Shown here: positions 17,325 to 26,558 of the stretch, piece after piece
Numbering within the stretch: the first letter of the stretch is position 1
How the letters are laid out: every line of letters starts with the position of its first letter
Origin: G965222335 sp965222335
GTDB lineage: Bacteria; Pseudomonadota; Gammaproteobacteria; Pseudomonadales; Halieaceae
Assembly: GCA_965222335.1 (NCBI GenBank)
Contig: OZ244944.1
Location: 1,736,001-1,800,000 of the forward strand
DNA: 64,000 nt
Direction: 5' to 3'
Translations under genes and position numbers: made by a program
The notes under the pieces: model-generated
Databases searched by the model: none
The model's input: the letters and a program-made list of their open reading frames with translations, nothing else
Told to the model about the DNA's origin: nothing

Positions 17325-17364
17325 CCACAGCGGTCAATCCCAGCCCACAACAGGTCAGTTAACT

Positions 17365-18804
17365 ATGTCGCAACAACAGATCGATCGCGCCATCGACAAA
17401 GAGTATGCCGCGGGATTCACGACCAATATCGAGTCGGATACCCTGCCGCCGGGACTCAACGAGGACGTTGTGCGCTTCATTTCCCAGCGCAAGAACGAAC
17501 CCCAGTGGCTGCTGGACTGGCGCCTCGAGGCCTACCGCGGCTGGCTCGAGATGCAGGAGCCGGACTGGGCGCACGTCGACTATCCGCCGGTGAAGTTCAA
17601 CGAGATCTCCTATTTCTCCTCACCCAAGGCGATGAAGGACCGGCCCAAGAGCCTGGACGAGGTCGACCCGGAACTGATCGAGACCTACAACAAGCTGGGT
17701 ATCCCCCTGCACGAGCAGGAAGCCCTGGCCGGAGTGGCCGTGGACGCGGTATTCGACTCCGTGTCGGTGACCACGACCTTCCGCGAAAAGCTCTACGAAG
17801 CCGGGGTTATCTTCTGCTCGATCTCGGAAGCCGTACAGGAGTACCCCGAGCTGGTGCGCAAGTATCTGGGCTCGGTAGTCCCGCGCAAGGACAACTTTTT
17901 TGCCGCGCTCAACAGTGCGGTGTATAGCGATGGCTCCTTCGTGTACATCCCCAAGGGTGTGCGCTGCCCCATGGAGCTGTCCACCTACTTCCGGATCAAC
18001 GAACAGAACACCGGCCAGTTCGAGCGCACCCTGATTATTGCCGACGAGGGTAGCCACGTGAGCTACCTCGAGGGCTGTACCGCGCCCATGCGCGACGAGA
18101 ACCAGCTGCACGCGGCGGTGGTGGAACTGGTGGCCCTGGAAGGCGCCCAGATCAAGTACTCGACGGTACAGAACTGGTATCCCGGCGACGCCAACGGCAA
18201 GGGTGGCATCTACAACTTCGTCACCAAGCGCGGGGTTGCCCACCGCGATGCCAAGATTTCCTGGACCCAGGTCGAGACCGGCTCCGCGATCACCTGGAAG
18301 TACCCCAGCTGCATCCTGCGCGGCGACAACAGCATCGGCGAGTTCTACTCGGTGGCGCTGACCAACAATGCGCAGCAGGCCGATACCGGGACCAAGATGA
18401 TACACCTGGGCAAAAATACCCGCTCGACCATCATCTCCAAGGGTATCTCGGCGGGCAGGAGCTCCAACGCCTACCGCGGCCTGGTCCGCATGAGTCCGCG
18501 GGCCGAGGGCGCGCGTAACTACACCCAGTGTGACTCCCTGCTGATCGGTGATCGCTGCGCCGCGCACACCTTCCCCTATATCGAGAGCCGCAATCCGAGT
18601 GCGGTAGTGGAGCACGAGGCCTCGACCTCCAAGGTCAGCGACGACCAGCTCTACCTGTGCCAGCAGCGCGGCCTGGATGCGGAAAAGGCGGTGTCGATGA
18701 TCGTCAACGGATTCTGCAAGGAAGTGTTCCGGGAGCTGCCCATGGAGTTCGCGATGGAAGCGGGCAAACTACTGGAAGTGAGCCTCGAAGGCTCCGTAGG
18801 TTAA
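17365..18804 (+). CDS. sufB: Fe-S cluster assembly scaffold subunit SufB
   Basis: A 479-residue SufB. It forms the SufBC2D scaffold on which nascent [4Fe-4S] clusters are built. The characteristic N-terminal region (LPPGLNEDVVRFISQRKNEP), the central beta-helix segments and the C-terminal GFCKEVFRELPMEFAMEA block are all present at normal length. It lies 40 bases after iscR and is followed 17 bases later by sufC. Confidence 0.97.
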   Translation: MSQQQIDRAIDKEYAAGFTTNIESDTLPPGLNEDVVRFISQRKNEPQWLLDWRLEAYRGWLEMQEPDWAHVDYPPVKFNEISYFSSPKAMKDRPKSLDEVDPELIETYNKLGIPLHEQEALAGVAVDAVFDSVSVTTTFREKLYEAGVIFCSISEAVQEYPELVRKYLGSVVPRKDNFFAALNSAVYSDGSFVYIPKGVRCPMELSTYFRINEQNTGQFERTLIIADEGSHVSYLEGCTAPMRDENQLHAAVVELVALEGAQIKYSTVQNWYPGDANGKGGIYNFVTKRGVAHRDAKISWTQVETGSAITWKYPSCILRGDNSIGEFYSVALTNNAQQADTGTKMIHLGKNTRSTIISKGISAGRSSNAYRGLVRMSPRAEGARNYTQCDSLLIGDRCAAHTFPYIESRNPSAVVEHEASTSKVSDDQLYLCQQRGLDAEKAVSMIVNGFCKEVFRELPMEFAMEAGKLLEVSLEGSVG

Positions 18805-18821
18805 CAATGAGAGAGAACCAG

Positions 18822-19568
18822 ATGCTGAAGATCGATAACCTCCACGCCCGGGTGGAAGACAAGGACATTCTCAAGGGCCTGGACCTGCAGGTGAAGCCGG
18901 GTGAGGTACACGCCATCATGGGCCCCAACGGCTCCGGCAAGAGCACCCTCGGCCATGTGCTGGCGGGGCGGCCGGGCTACCAGGTCACCGCCGGCAGCGC
19001 GCACTTGCTGGGCCAGGACCTGCTGGACATGGACACCGAGGAACGTGCCCACCTGGGCCTGTTCCTGGCTTTCCAGTACCCGGTGGAGATCCCCGGGGTC
19101 AGCAATATGGAGTTTCTCAAGGCGGCGGTGGACGCGATGCGCGAGTCCCGCGGCGAGGAAGCCGTGGACAGCGTGAGCTTCATGAAGCGCGCCCGTGAGG
19201 TCAGCAAGGAAGTTGATCTCGACGCCAACTTTCTCAAGCGCGGCGTCAATGAGGGCTTCTCCGGCGGTGAGAAAAAGCGTAACGAACTGATGCAGATGAT
19301 GCTGCTGGAGCCCAAACTCTGCATCCTGGACGAAACCGACAGCGGCCTGGACATCGACGCCCTGCAGGTCGTCGCCCGTGGGGTGAACGCGATGCGTTCC
19401 CCGGAGCGGTCCTTCATCCTGGTAACCCACTACCAGCGCCTGCTCAACTACATCGAGCCGGACTACGTGCACGTGTTGTCCGGCGGCCGGATCGTCAAGT
19501 CAGGGGATCGCTCCCTGGCCGTGGAGCTGGAGGAGAGGGGCTACGCCTGGCTGGAGGACGCGGCCTGA
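18822..19568 (+). CDS. sufC: SUF system ATPase SufC
   Basis: A 248-residue ABC-type ATPase of the SufBCD complex. Walker A is GPNGSGKST (34-42), the signature is SGGEKKR, and Walker B is CILDETDSGLD, the variant typical of SufC. I place the start at ATG 18822 (MLKIDNLHARVEDKDIL), which matches the family N-terminus and has GAGAGAA upstream; an in-frame ATG at 18807 would add five residues. Stop TGA overlaps the sufD ATG by one base. Confidence 0.96.
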   Translation: MLKIDNLHARVEDKDILKGLDLQVKPGEVHAIMGPNGSGKSTLGHVLAGRPGYQVTAGSAHLLGQDLLDMDTEERAHLGLFLAFQYPVEIPGVSNMEFLKAAVDAMRESRGEEAVDSVSFMKRAREVSKEVDLDANFLKRGVNEGFSGGEKKRNELMQMMLLEPKLCILDETDSGLDIDALQVVARGVNAMRSPERSFILVTHYQRLLNYIEPDYVHVLSGGRIVKSGDRSLAVELEERGYAWLEDAA

Positions 19569-20869
19569 TGAGCGACTTCATGCGACAGCCCCTGCAGGCG
19601 GCCGCGGACGCCGCGCCGTCCTGGCTGGCGGATATCCACGCCCGGGGCCATGCGGCCTGGCGCGATACCGCCATGCCCACGCGCAAGACCGAGGCCTGGA
19701 AATACAACGACCTCGGGCCCCTGCAGCAGCGTTTCGCCGTGCCCCGCGCCGGCAGCACGCCGAAGCTGGCGGACGTGGCCTATCCCGATCTGGCCGGCTG
19801 CACCCTGGTGTTCGCCGATGGCGTCTACCGCGAGGAACTGTCCCGCAACACCCTGCCCGAGGGCGCGCGGCTGGTGCGCTTTGCCGAGGCCGACGAGGCC
19901 ACGGCCCAGTTTATCCTCGAGCGCCTGGGCACCGCGGTGAACCACGCCCGGCACATTTTCGCGCCGCTCAACGACGCCACCCTGGCGGATGGCCTGCTGC
20001 TGCAGGTCGACGCCGACTGCGTCCTCGAGCAGCCGATTCACGTGGTCTGGCTGACCAGCGGCCAGGTCGACGCCCTGAGCGTCACCCAGCGCCTGCTGGT
20101 GGACCTGGGTACCCACAGCCAGGCCAGCCTGGTGGAGACCTTTGCCAACAGCGCCACCGGGGGCACCGCCTTTACCAACGGCATCAGCGAGCTGCTGCTG
20201 CGGGACGGGGCACACCTGGACCACTATCGCCTGCACCTGGAACAGGGTGACGCGGTGCACATCGGCGGCGTACACGCGCTGCTCGGCGCCAATGCCAACC
20301 TGCACAGCTTCCACCTCGCCCTGGGCAGCGCCCTCAAGCGGATCGACGTCACCGTGCAGCACGAGGGCGAGGGCGCCCACTGCGAGGTCAACGGTATTTA
20401 CCTGCCCCGCGGCGAGGAGCAGGTCGACTACCACACCTGCATCGAACACGCGGTCCCCAACTGCACCAGCAGCGAGACCTTTCGCGGCATCATCGGCGAC
20501 CGCGCCAGCGCCATTTTCAACGGCCGCATCCATATTCACCCGGATGCGCAGAAAACCCGCGCCGAGCTGTCCAACAAGAACCTGCTCACCAGTCACGAGG
20601 CCGAGGTCAACACCAAGCCCGAGCTGGAGATCTATGCCGACGACGTGCAGTGCGCCCACGGCGCCACCGTGGCGCAGATGGATGCCACCGCCCTGCACTA
20701 CCTGTGCACCCGGGGCGTGCCCCGGGCCGAGGCGGAGGTGATGTTGAGCTACGGCTTTATCAACGAGCTGGTGGAAGGCGTGCGCTGCGAGGCACTGCGC
20801 GATTTCCTGCGTCCGCTGCTGGCGGGACGCTTCGCCCGCAACCCCCGACTGACCCGGCATATCCTATGA
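19568..20869 (+). CDS. sufD: Fe-S cluster assembly subunit SufD
   Basis: A 433-residue paralogue of SufB that completes the SufBC2D complex and is linked to iron entry. The N-terminal RKTEAWKYNDL motif is diagnostic, and the C-terminal half is a beta-helix with the conserved HPDAQKTRAELSNKNLL and FINELVEGV segments. Translationally coupled at both ends: one-base overlap with sufC and a four-base ATGA overlap with sufS. Confidence 0.96.
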   Translation: MSDFMRQPLQAAADAAPSWLADIHARGHAAWRDTAMPTRKTEAWKYNDLGPLQQRFAVPRAGSTPKLADVAYPDLAGCTLVFADGVYREELSRNTLPEGARLVRFAEADEATAQFILERLGTAVNHARHIFAPLNDATLADGLLLQVDADCVLEQPIHVVWLTSGQVDALSVTQRLLVDLGTHSQASLVETFANSATGGTAFTNGISELLLRDGAHLDHYRLHLEQGDAVHIGGVHALLGANANLHSFHLALGSALKRIDVTVQHEGEGAHCEVNGIYLPRGEEQVDYHTCIEHAVPNCTSSETFRGIIGDRASAIFNGRIHIHPDAQKTRAELSNKNLLTSHEAEVNTKPELEIYADDVQCAHGATVAQMDATALHYLCTRGVPRAEAEVMLSYGFINELVEGVRCEALRDFLRPLLAGRFARNPRLTRHIL

Positions 20870-22113
20870 ATAGCCCGCAAACCATCAACCCGGTCGCCTT
20901 CGATGCCGCGGCCCTGCGTGCGGATTTCCCGATCCTGCAGCAGGAGGTCAACGGCAAGCCGCTGGTCTACCTGGACAACGCCGCCACCACCCAGAAACCC
21001 GAGGCGGTGATACAGGCGGTCGCGGATTACTACCGCCGGGACAACTCCAACGTGCACCGCGGCGCCCACGCCCTCAGCGACCGCGCCACGGTCGCCTTCG
21101 AAGCGGCGCGCGAGAGCGTGGCGCGCTTTATCGGCAGCCCCGCGGCGCAGCAGCTGCTGTGGACCCGGGGCACGACCGAGGGCATCAACCTGGTCGCCCA
21201 GAGCTGGGGGCGCAGCAACCTGGGCCCCGGCGACCGGGTGCTGGTATCCACCCTGGAGCACCACTCCAATATCGTGCCCTGGCAGCTGGTCTGTAGTGCT
21301 ACCGGCGCCGAGGTCGTGCCCATCCCGGTCACCGACGCTGGCGAGATCGACCTCGATGCCTACAGCGAGTTGCTGGATGAGCGGGTCAAACTGGTTGCGG
21401 TGAACCACGTTTCCAACGCCCTGGGCACCATCAACCCGGTGGCAGAGATCACCCGGCGCGCGCACGACGCCGGCGCCCTGGTCCTGGTGGACGGCGCCCA
21501 GGCCATCGCCCACCTGCCCCTGGACGTGGTGGCCCTGGACTGTGACTTCTACGCCTTTTCCGGGCACAAGCTGTTCGGCCCCACGGGCATCGGTGCCCTG
21601 TGGGGCAAGCAGGCACTGCTGGAAGCCATGCCGCCCTTCCTCGGCGGCGGCGAGATGATCGACACCGTGAGCTTCGCCGGCACCACCTTTAACAGCCTGC
21701 CCTTTAAATTCGAGGCGGGCACCCCCAATATCGCCGGAGCGATCGGCTTTGCCGCGGCTATCGACTATGTGGCCGGCATCGACATGGCGGCCGCCGCGGC
21801 CCATGAGCAGGCCCTGCTGGAGCAGACCCTGGCCCTGGCCAGCGAAGTGCCCGGGCTGCGCCGCATCGGCAACCCGGCACAGTCGGTGGGCATTTTCAGC
21901 TTCGTCCTGGAGGGGATGCACCCCTCGGACCTGGGCATGCTGCTGGACCAGCAGGGCATCGCAGTGCGCACCGGGCACCACTGCACCCAGCCGCTGATGG
22001 AACGCTTCGGCTTACCGGGAACGGTGCGCGCCTCCTACGCCCTGTACAACCAGGCAGAGGAGGTCGAGCGCCTGTTCGCCGGCATTCACAAGGCACAGCG
22101 CCTGTTCAGCTAG
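20866..22113 (+). CDS. sufS: Cysteine desulfurase SufS
   Basis: A 415-residue class V aminotransferase-fold desulfurase supplying sulfur for SUF. PLP lysine Lys235 lies in FSGHKLFGPTG. The catalytic persulfide cysteine is Cys373 in RTGHHCTQP, the group II signature with a short loop. This type needs SufE or SufU as sulfur acceptor, and sufE is the last gene of this operon. Start ATG 20866 overlaps the sufD stop; the longer open frame upstream is a shadow of sufD. Confidence 0.96.
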   Translation: MNSPQTINPVAFDAAALRADFPILQQEVNGKPLVYLDNAATTQKPEAVIQAVADYYRRDNSNVHRGAHALSDRATVAFEAARESVARFIGSPAAQQLLWTRGTTEGINLVAQSWGRSNLGPGDRVLVSTLEHHSNIVPWQLVCSATGAEVVPIPVTDAGEIDLDAYSELLDERVKLVAVNHVSNALGTINPVAEITRRAHDAGALVLVDGAQAIAHLPLDVVALDCDFYAFSGHKLFGPTGIGALWGKQALLEAMPPFLGGGEMIDTVSFAGTTFNSLPFKFEAGTPNIAGAIGFAAAIDYVAGIDMAAAAAHEQALLEQTLALASEVPGLRRIGNPAQSVGIFSFVLEGMHPSDLGMLLDQQGIAVRTGHHCTQPLMERFGLPGTVRASYALYNQAEEVERLFAGIHKAQRLFS

Positions 22114-22134
22114 CGCAGACAAGGGATCAACCGT

Positions 22135-22491
22135 ATGTCAGTAGAAACATTTGATGTCAGCAGCGACGCACTCCGGGTATCGGAGGCCGCCGCGAACCAC
22201 CTGAAGAACCAGCTGCAGCGCCACGGCGGCCGCGGCGTGCGCGTGAGCGTGAAGGAAAGCGGCTGCACCGGTTACATGTACGTGATGGACGAGGTCGAGC
22301 AGAGCGAGGATGGCGACCTGGTCATGGCCCTGGACAACGGCCTGGAACTGTACATCGACCCGGCCTCCCTGCCGGTGCTCAAGGGCACCGAGATTGCCTA
22401 CGAGCAGGAAGGCATCAACCGCACGATCAAGTTCCACAACCCCAATGTCACCGCCGCCTGTGGCTGTGGCGAAAGCTTCAGCATCAGTTAG
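22135..22491 (+). CDS. sufA: A-type Fe-S carrier (SufA/IscA/ErpA family)
   Basis: A 118-residue HesB/IscA protein. The three cluster-binding cysteines are Cys44 (SGCTGYMY) and the C-terminal pair Cys109/Cys111 (AACGCGESF). It carries assembled clusters from SUF to apoproteins. Its position inside the suf operon supports SufA naming over IscA or ErpA. The internal KESGCTGYMYVMD is typical. Confidence 0.92.
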   Translation: MSVETFDVSSDALRVSEAAANHLKNQLQRHGGRGVRVSVKESGCTGYMYVMDEVEQSEDGDLVMALDNGLELYIDPASLPVLKGTEIAYEQEGINRTIKFHNPNVTAACGCGESFSIS

Positions 22492-22541
22492 GGCAAGGGC
22501 TCCGCTGAGCACAATTCCCATTATTCAGAGGTACCCTCCGC

Positions 22542-23084
22542 ATGAGCGCCCAGGAACGGACACTGCTGACCACCCAGCGCGACTGCCCCGGCCGCCTGGT
22601 GCCCGTGGGCGACGAGGTAAGCATCCCCGCGCACACCTTCGTCACCCTGACCCAGTCCCTGGGCGGCAACTACACGGTGATCTACAACGGCAACATGGTG
22701 CGGGTTGACGGCACCGACGCCGATGCCCTGGGCCTGGAGCCGGTACGCCTGACCTTCGAGCCGCCTGCCGACGGCCAGATCAGCGAGGAACAGGTGTGGG
22801 AAGCGCTGCACACCGTCTATGACCCGGAGGTCCCCGTGGACCTGGTCAACCTCGGCCTGATCTACCAGCTGGACATTGACCAGGCCAGCGGCACGGTCAG
22901 GATCAGCATGACCCTGACTGCCCCCGGCTGTGGCATGGGGCCGGTACTGGTGGGCGACGTGGAGTACCGGGTCGCCCAGGTGCCCTTCGTCAAGCGCACC
23001 GAGGTGGAGCTGGTCTTCGATCCGCCCTGGAGCCGGGACATGATGTCCGAGGAAGCGAAACTCGAAACCGGCATGTTCTACTGA
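22542..23084 (+). CDS. sufT: SufT, MIP18/DUF59-family Fe-S maturation protein
   Basis: 180 residues. The C-terminal two thirds is a DUF59/MIP18 domain with DPEVPVDLVNLGLIY and TAPGCGMGP, the latter carrying the conserved cysteine. The N-terminal 75 residues are the extension typical of the SufT form found inside suf operons. The role is auxiliary in cluster maturation, especially when demand is high in organisms where SufT has been studied. Sits between sufA and sufE. Confidence 0.92.
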   Translation: MSAQERTLLTTQRDCPGRLVPVGDEVSIPAHTFVTLTQSLGGNYTVIYNGNMVRVDGTDADALGLEPVRLTFEPPADGQISEEQVWEALHTVYDPEVPVDLVNLGLIYQLDIDQASGTVRISMTLTAPGCGMGPVLVGDVEYRVAQVPFVKRTEVELVFDPPWSRDMMSEEAKLETGMFY

Positions 23085-23098
23085 GCCCGGGATTCCGC

Positions 23099-23554
23099 AT
23101 GAGTGATACCAGCAATCCCTTTGGCCAGCGCATCAGCGCCGACGACATCGTCGACACCCTGTCATTCTTCGACGACTGGGAAGACCGCTACAAGTACATC
23201 ATCGACCTGGGCAAGGAGCTGCCACCCCTGCCCGAAGCCATGCGCACCGAGGACCGCAAGGTTCGCGGCTGCCAGAGCCAGGTATGGATCAACACCCGCC
23301 TGGAGGACGGGCGCCTGGCGATGGATGTGGACAGCGACGCGTTTATCGTCAAGGGCCTGCTCGGCGTGGTGCTGGCAGCCTACAACTACAAGACGCCGGA
23401 AGAAGTGCTGGCCTTCGACATCGACAGCTACTTCAACGAGCTGGACCTGATGGGGCACCTCTCTCCCACCCGCGGCAATGGCCTGCGGGCCATGGTGGCA
23501 AGGATTCGGGAAATCGCGGCAAAGAGCGAAGCGGCCTCTCAGGCCGGCAGGTAA
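23099..23554 (+). CDS. sufE: Cysteine desulfuration protein SufE
   Basis: A 151-residue SufE. Acceptor cysteine Cys58 lies in RKVRGCQSQVW. It takes persulfide sulfur from SufS and passes it to SufB. Last gene of the iscR-sufBCDSATE operon, 14 bases after sufT. A hairpin follows at 23556-23580. Confidence 0.95.
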   Translation: MSDTSNPFGQRISADDIVDTLSFFDDWEDRYKYIIDLGKELPPLPEAMRTEDRKVRGCQSQVWINTRLEDGRLAMDVDSDAFIVKGLLGVVLAAYNYKTPEEVLAFDIDSYFNELDLMGHLSPTRGNGLRAMVARIREIAAKSEAASQAGR

Positions 23555-23555
23555 T

Positions 23556-23580
23556 CCGCGTCGCAAGCATTGCGGCGCGG
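23556..23580. terminator. Candidate hairpin terminator between sufE and hmp
   Basis: CCGCGTCGCAA (23556-23566) pairs with TTGCGGCGCGG (23570-23580) around a 3-base loop, with one G-T-type mismatch. It begins immediately after the sufE stop and lies between convergent genes. There is no T-run after it, so intrinsic termination is uncertain. Confidence 0.4.
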
Positions 23581-23633
23581 ATGATCAGCGGTTTCGCACG
23601 ACCATATTTGAAGCCCGCTCCGATGTATCCGGG

Positions 23634-24812
23634 TTAAACAGCGAGCTCCTCCGCCGGGCCGAAGAACTCAAAGTGCACCTGGTCTTCCGGCACCCCCAGT
23701 GACTTGGCGATACGGCGCGCCTGCTGCATGAAGGGCCTGGGGCCCAGGAAATAAAACTCCACGTCGCGCTCGTCGCCGAGTTGGGCCGCCACCAGCTCTG
23801 CCGACACCAGCCCACGGGCATGAGGCGCACAATCTGACGAGGGCTCATTGTAGACATAGCAAGCATGGACGTTGCTGTTGGCCGCCGCCAGTGCATCCAC
23901 ATGACCACGGAAGGCGTGCACCCGGCTGTTCAGCGCTGCGTGGATAAAGTGGATGCCGCGCCCGCTAGTCAGTGCACTGTTGAGCATGCTGATGGCCGGT
24001 GTAATACCCACACCCCCGGTTAGCAGCACCAGCGGCTTGCCGTTATCTCGCAGCACGAAATCCCCACAGGGCGGCAGGATGTTCACAATGTCGCCCGGTC
24101 GCAGCGTGTCGTGCAGGTATCCTGACACTTGCCCGCCGGGCTCACGCTTGACGCTGATGCGATAGTAGTCCGTGCCCGGCGCATCTGACAGGCTGTAATT
24201 GCGCCGCACGCTTTGTCCGTCGATGTCCAGCACCAGAGTGAGGAATTGCCCCGGTTGAAAAAGGGGGAGCGGACCACCATCGGCGGGGCGAAAGTAGAAC
24301 GAGGTGATCACCTCACTTTCGCTTACTTTCTCCGCAAGTTTGAAGCGGCGCTCACCCCGCCAGCCGCCAGGTTGCGCGGCATTGGCGGCATATACCGCCT
24401 CCTCGGCATCGATCAGCAGGCTCGCAAGCTGCCCGTAGGCCGCGCCCCAGGCCGCCAGGACTTCCTCGCTGGCCGCCTCACCCAGTACCTCGGCAATCGC
24501 CGCCAACAGACACTCACCGACGATATCGTACTGGTGAGGCTGGATGCCCAGTGCACAGTGCTTGTGCACGATGCGGCTCACCGCCGAATCCAGGTTGCCC
24601 AGGGCATCAATGTTGGCGCCGTAGGCAATCACGGCGTTGGCCAGGGCGCGAGCCTGGCTACCGGAGCCCTGGTGACTCTGATTGAAGTAGGGAATGACTT
24701 CCGGGTAACGCTCGAACATGAGCGGGTAAAAACAGCGGGTGATCTCCTCGCCGTGCGCTTTTAAGGCGGGCACGGTAGCCTTGATGATGGCAACGGTTGC
24801 TGCATCCAGCAT
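23634..24812 (-). CDS. hmp: Flavohaemoglobin nitric oxide dioxygenase
   Basis: Converts NO to nitrate using O2 and NAD(P)H. The 392-residue protein has the globin domain first (1-140) with Tyr29, Gln53 and proximal His85 at the same numbers as E. coli Hmp. An FAD domain (RRNYSLSDAPG) and an NAD domain (LTGGVGITP, FLGPRPFMQ) follow. Start ATG 24812 has a strong AAGGAG site; longer frames upstream cross the promoter. Divergent from norR, with a sigma54-type promoter and NorR sites between, so expression is probably NO-induced by NorR. Confidence 0.96.
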   Translation of the reverse strand: MLDAATVAIIKATVPALKAHGEEITRCFYPLMFERYPEVIPYFNQSHQGSGSQARALANAVIAYGANIDALGNLDSAVSRIVHKHCALGIQPHQYDIVGECLLAAIAEVLGEAASEEVLAAWGAAYGQLASLLIDAEEAVYAANAAQPGGWRGERRFKLAEKVSESEVITSFYFRPADGGPLPLFQPGQFLTLVLDIDGQSVRRNYSLSDAPGTDYYRISVKREPGGQVSGYLHDTLRPGDIVNILPPCGDFVLRDNGKPLVLLTGGVGITPAISMLNSALTSGRGIHFIHAALNSRVHAFRGHVDALAAANSNVHACYVYNEPSSDCAPHARGLVSAELVAAQLGDERDVEFYFLGPRPFMQQARRIAKSLGVPEDQVHFEFFGPAEELAV

Positions 24813-24879
24813 ATATAGCTCCTTTGAGTGACTCTGGCCGTCGACGGGCGACCCACTGCCGCCCCGGCACCCCTGTATA

Positions 24880-24894
24880 TCAAGAATCATGCCA
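24880..24894 (-). promoter_or_regulatory. Candidate sigma54 (-24/-12) promoter of hmp
   Basis: Read on the minus strand: TGGCATGATTCTTGA. The -24 GG and the -12 position have the required 10-base spacing; the only serious deviation from TGGCAC-N5-TTGC is GA in place of the -12 GC. It lies 68 bases before the hmp start codon and downstream of both NorR sites, as expected for an enhancer-activated promoter. Confidence 0.65.
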
Positions 24895-24936
24895 GCAAGA
24901 AGATTCGCGCAGCCCGGGGGATCCCGCAGCGTGCGG

Positions 24937-24972
24937 GTCATTTTGACCCGAAACTATAAAGGTCTTTTTGAC
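24937..24972. promoter_or_regulatory. Two NorR enhancer sites (GT-N7-AC)
   Basis: GTCATTTTGAC (24937-24947) and GTCTTTTTGAC (24962-24972) both fit the NorR core GT-N7-AC. Both sit inside longer GGGTCA/TGACCC-type dyads and are 25 bases apart, on nearly the same helix face repeat. E. coli norVW has three such sites; I see two. The second lies just ahead of norR, so NorR may also control its own gene. Confidence 0.75.
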
Positions 24973-24988
24973 CCAAATTGAGGTTACA

Positions 24989-26545
24989 ATGACCTGCATG
25001 AACATGCTGCCATTTATCGATCTGATTGAAGACCTCAACCGTGAGTTGACCCCCGGCCAGCGTCACCAGCGGGTCGTTGAGGCAATTCATGCCGCCATTC
25101 GCTGCGACGCAGTGGCGCTGCTGCGATTGGATCGCGACAGCCTGCGACCGGTGGCAGTGATTGGCCTGCGCCACGAGGCCATCGGCCGTCGCTTCGATCT
25201 CAACCAGCATCCGCGCCTTTCCGCCATCCTCACCGGCGATGGACCCGTGCGCTTCCCCGCCAATAGCGACCTCCCAGATCCCTACGATGGCCTGATTGAG
25301 GCAGAGCAAGACAGCCCCCACGTTCACGACTGCCTTGGTTGTGCAGTGCGCGTCGGCGGCGAGCTCTGGGGCGCACTGACCCTGGACGCCCTGGCCCCTG
25401 ACCGTTTTGACGGGCTGAAACTGACCGAGCTGCGGGCCTATGTCGCCGCCACCTCCGCGGCAATTCTGACCAGCCAGACTATCGAGGCACTGCGCGAGCG
25501 GGCCGCACACAATAGCGAGGTCGCCCGCCACCTGATCGCCGCCACAGCGCCGCAGGAAATGATCGGCGACAGCCCCTGCATGCGGGCGCTGCAGGAGGAA
25601 ACCCATACGGTCGCACCCAGCGGCCTGTCGGTACTGATTACCGGCGAGACCGGAGTCGGCAAGGACCTGGTGGCGCGCAGCATCCATCGTCACTCGCGCA
25701 GGGCTGAGGAAGCACTGGTGCAGGTTAACTGCGCCGCCCTGGCAGAATCAGTGGTAGAAAGCGAACTGTTTGGTCACGTGCGTGGCGCCTTCACCGGCGC
25801 TCTAAGGGACCGGCTCGGGCACTTTGAACTCGCGGACAAAGGCTCCCTTTACCTGGATGAGGTTGGCGAACTTCCCCTTGCGATCCAGGCCAAACTGTTG
25901 CGCGCCCTGCAGAATGGTGAGATTCAGGCAGTGGGCAGCGACCGCATTAAGTCGGTGGATGTACGCATCATCGCGGCAACCAACCGCAACCTGCAGGAGG
26001 AAGTGGCTGCCGGCCGCTTCCGCGACGACCTTTACCACCGCCTGAGCGTGTACCCGCTGGCCGTGCCCCCGTTGCGCGAACGGGGGCGCGACATCGAGGC
26101 GCTGGCCGGGCACTTCCTGGAGCGACTGCAGCACAAGCTAGGCTATCGCCGACTGCGCCTGAGCCGCAAGGCCACCGCACTACTCCGCAGTTACGCCTGG
26201 CCCGGCAATGTGCGGGAACTCGAACACATGCTCGCCCGCGCCGCACTCAAAGCCGCCAGCGAACAGGGACGTGAAGCCAGAATCATCAGCGTGACGCCGC
26301 ATCACCTCGATATCTCACAGCACGGCCCGCACGCTGGCGGGCCAGATGTGCCAACCGAAACCGCTGCCAGCCCCGGCGCCCCATGCGCCGGGGCTGGCCT
26401 ACGCGACCAAACGGAAGCATTCCAACGCCAGCTAATAATCCGTCAGCTCGAGGCCAGTGGCGGCAACCTCGCTGCCGCCGCACGCGCCCTGCGAGTCGAC
26501 CGAAGCAACCTGGCGCGCACTTTGCTGAGGCTGGGTATTACCTGA
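24989..26545 (+). CDS. norR: NorR, NO-responsive sigma54 activator
   Basis: 518 residues: an N-terminal GAF domain (about 25-165) that holds a mononuclear iron in known NorR proteins, an AAA+ domain with Walker A GETGVGKD (219-226) and the sigma54-contact loop GAFTGA (266-271), and a C-terminal Fis-type helix-turn-helix. The PANSDLPDPYDG and HDCLGC stretches correspond to the iron-ligand region. Start ATG 24989 has GAGG 5 bases ahead; an in-frame TTG at 24968 would lie inside the second NorR site. The neighbour is hmp rather than norVW, an arrangement known from vibrios. Confidence 0.93.
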   Translation: MTCMNMLPFIDLIEDLNRELTPGQRHQRVVEAIHAAIRCDAVALLRLDRDSLRPVAVIGLRHEAIGRRFDLNQHPRLSAILTGDGPVRFPANSDLPDPYDGLIEAEQDSPHVHDCLGCAVRVGGELWGALTLDALAPDRFDGLKLTELRAYVAATSAAILTSQTIEALRERAAHNSEVARHLIAATAPQEMIGDSPCMRALQEETHTVAPSGLSVLITGETGVGKDLVARSIHRHSRRAEEALVQVNCAALAESVVESELFGHVRGAFTGALRDRLGHFELADKGSLYLDEVGELPLAIQAKLLRALQNGEIQAVGSDRIKSVDVRIIAATNRNLQEEVAAGRFRDDLYHRLSVYPLAVPPLRERGRDIEALAGHFLERLQHKLGYRRLRLSRKATALLRSYAWPGNVRELEHMLARAALKAASEQGREARIISVTPHHLDISQHGPHAGGPDVPTETAASPGAPCAGAGLRDQTEAFQRQLIIRQLEASGGNLAAAARALRVDRSNLARTLLRLGIT

Positions 26546-26558
26546 TCGATTTAGTCCG

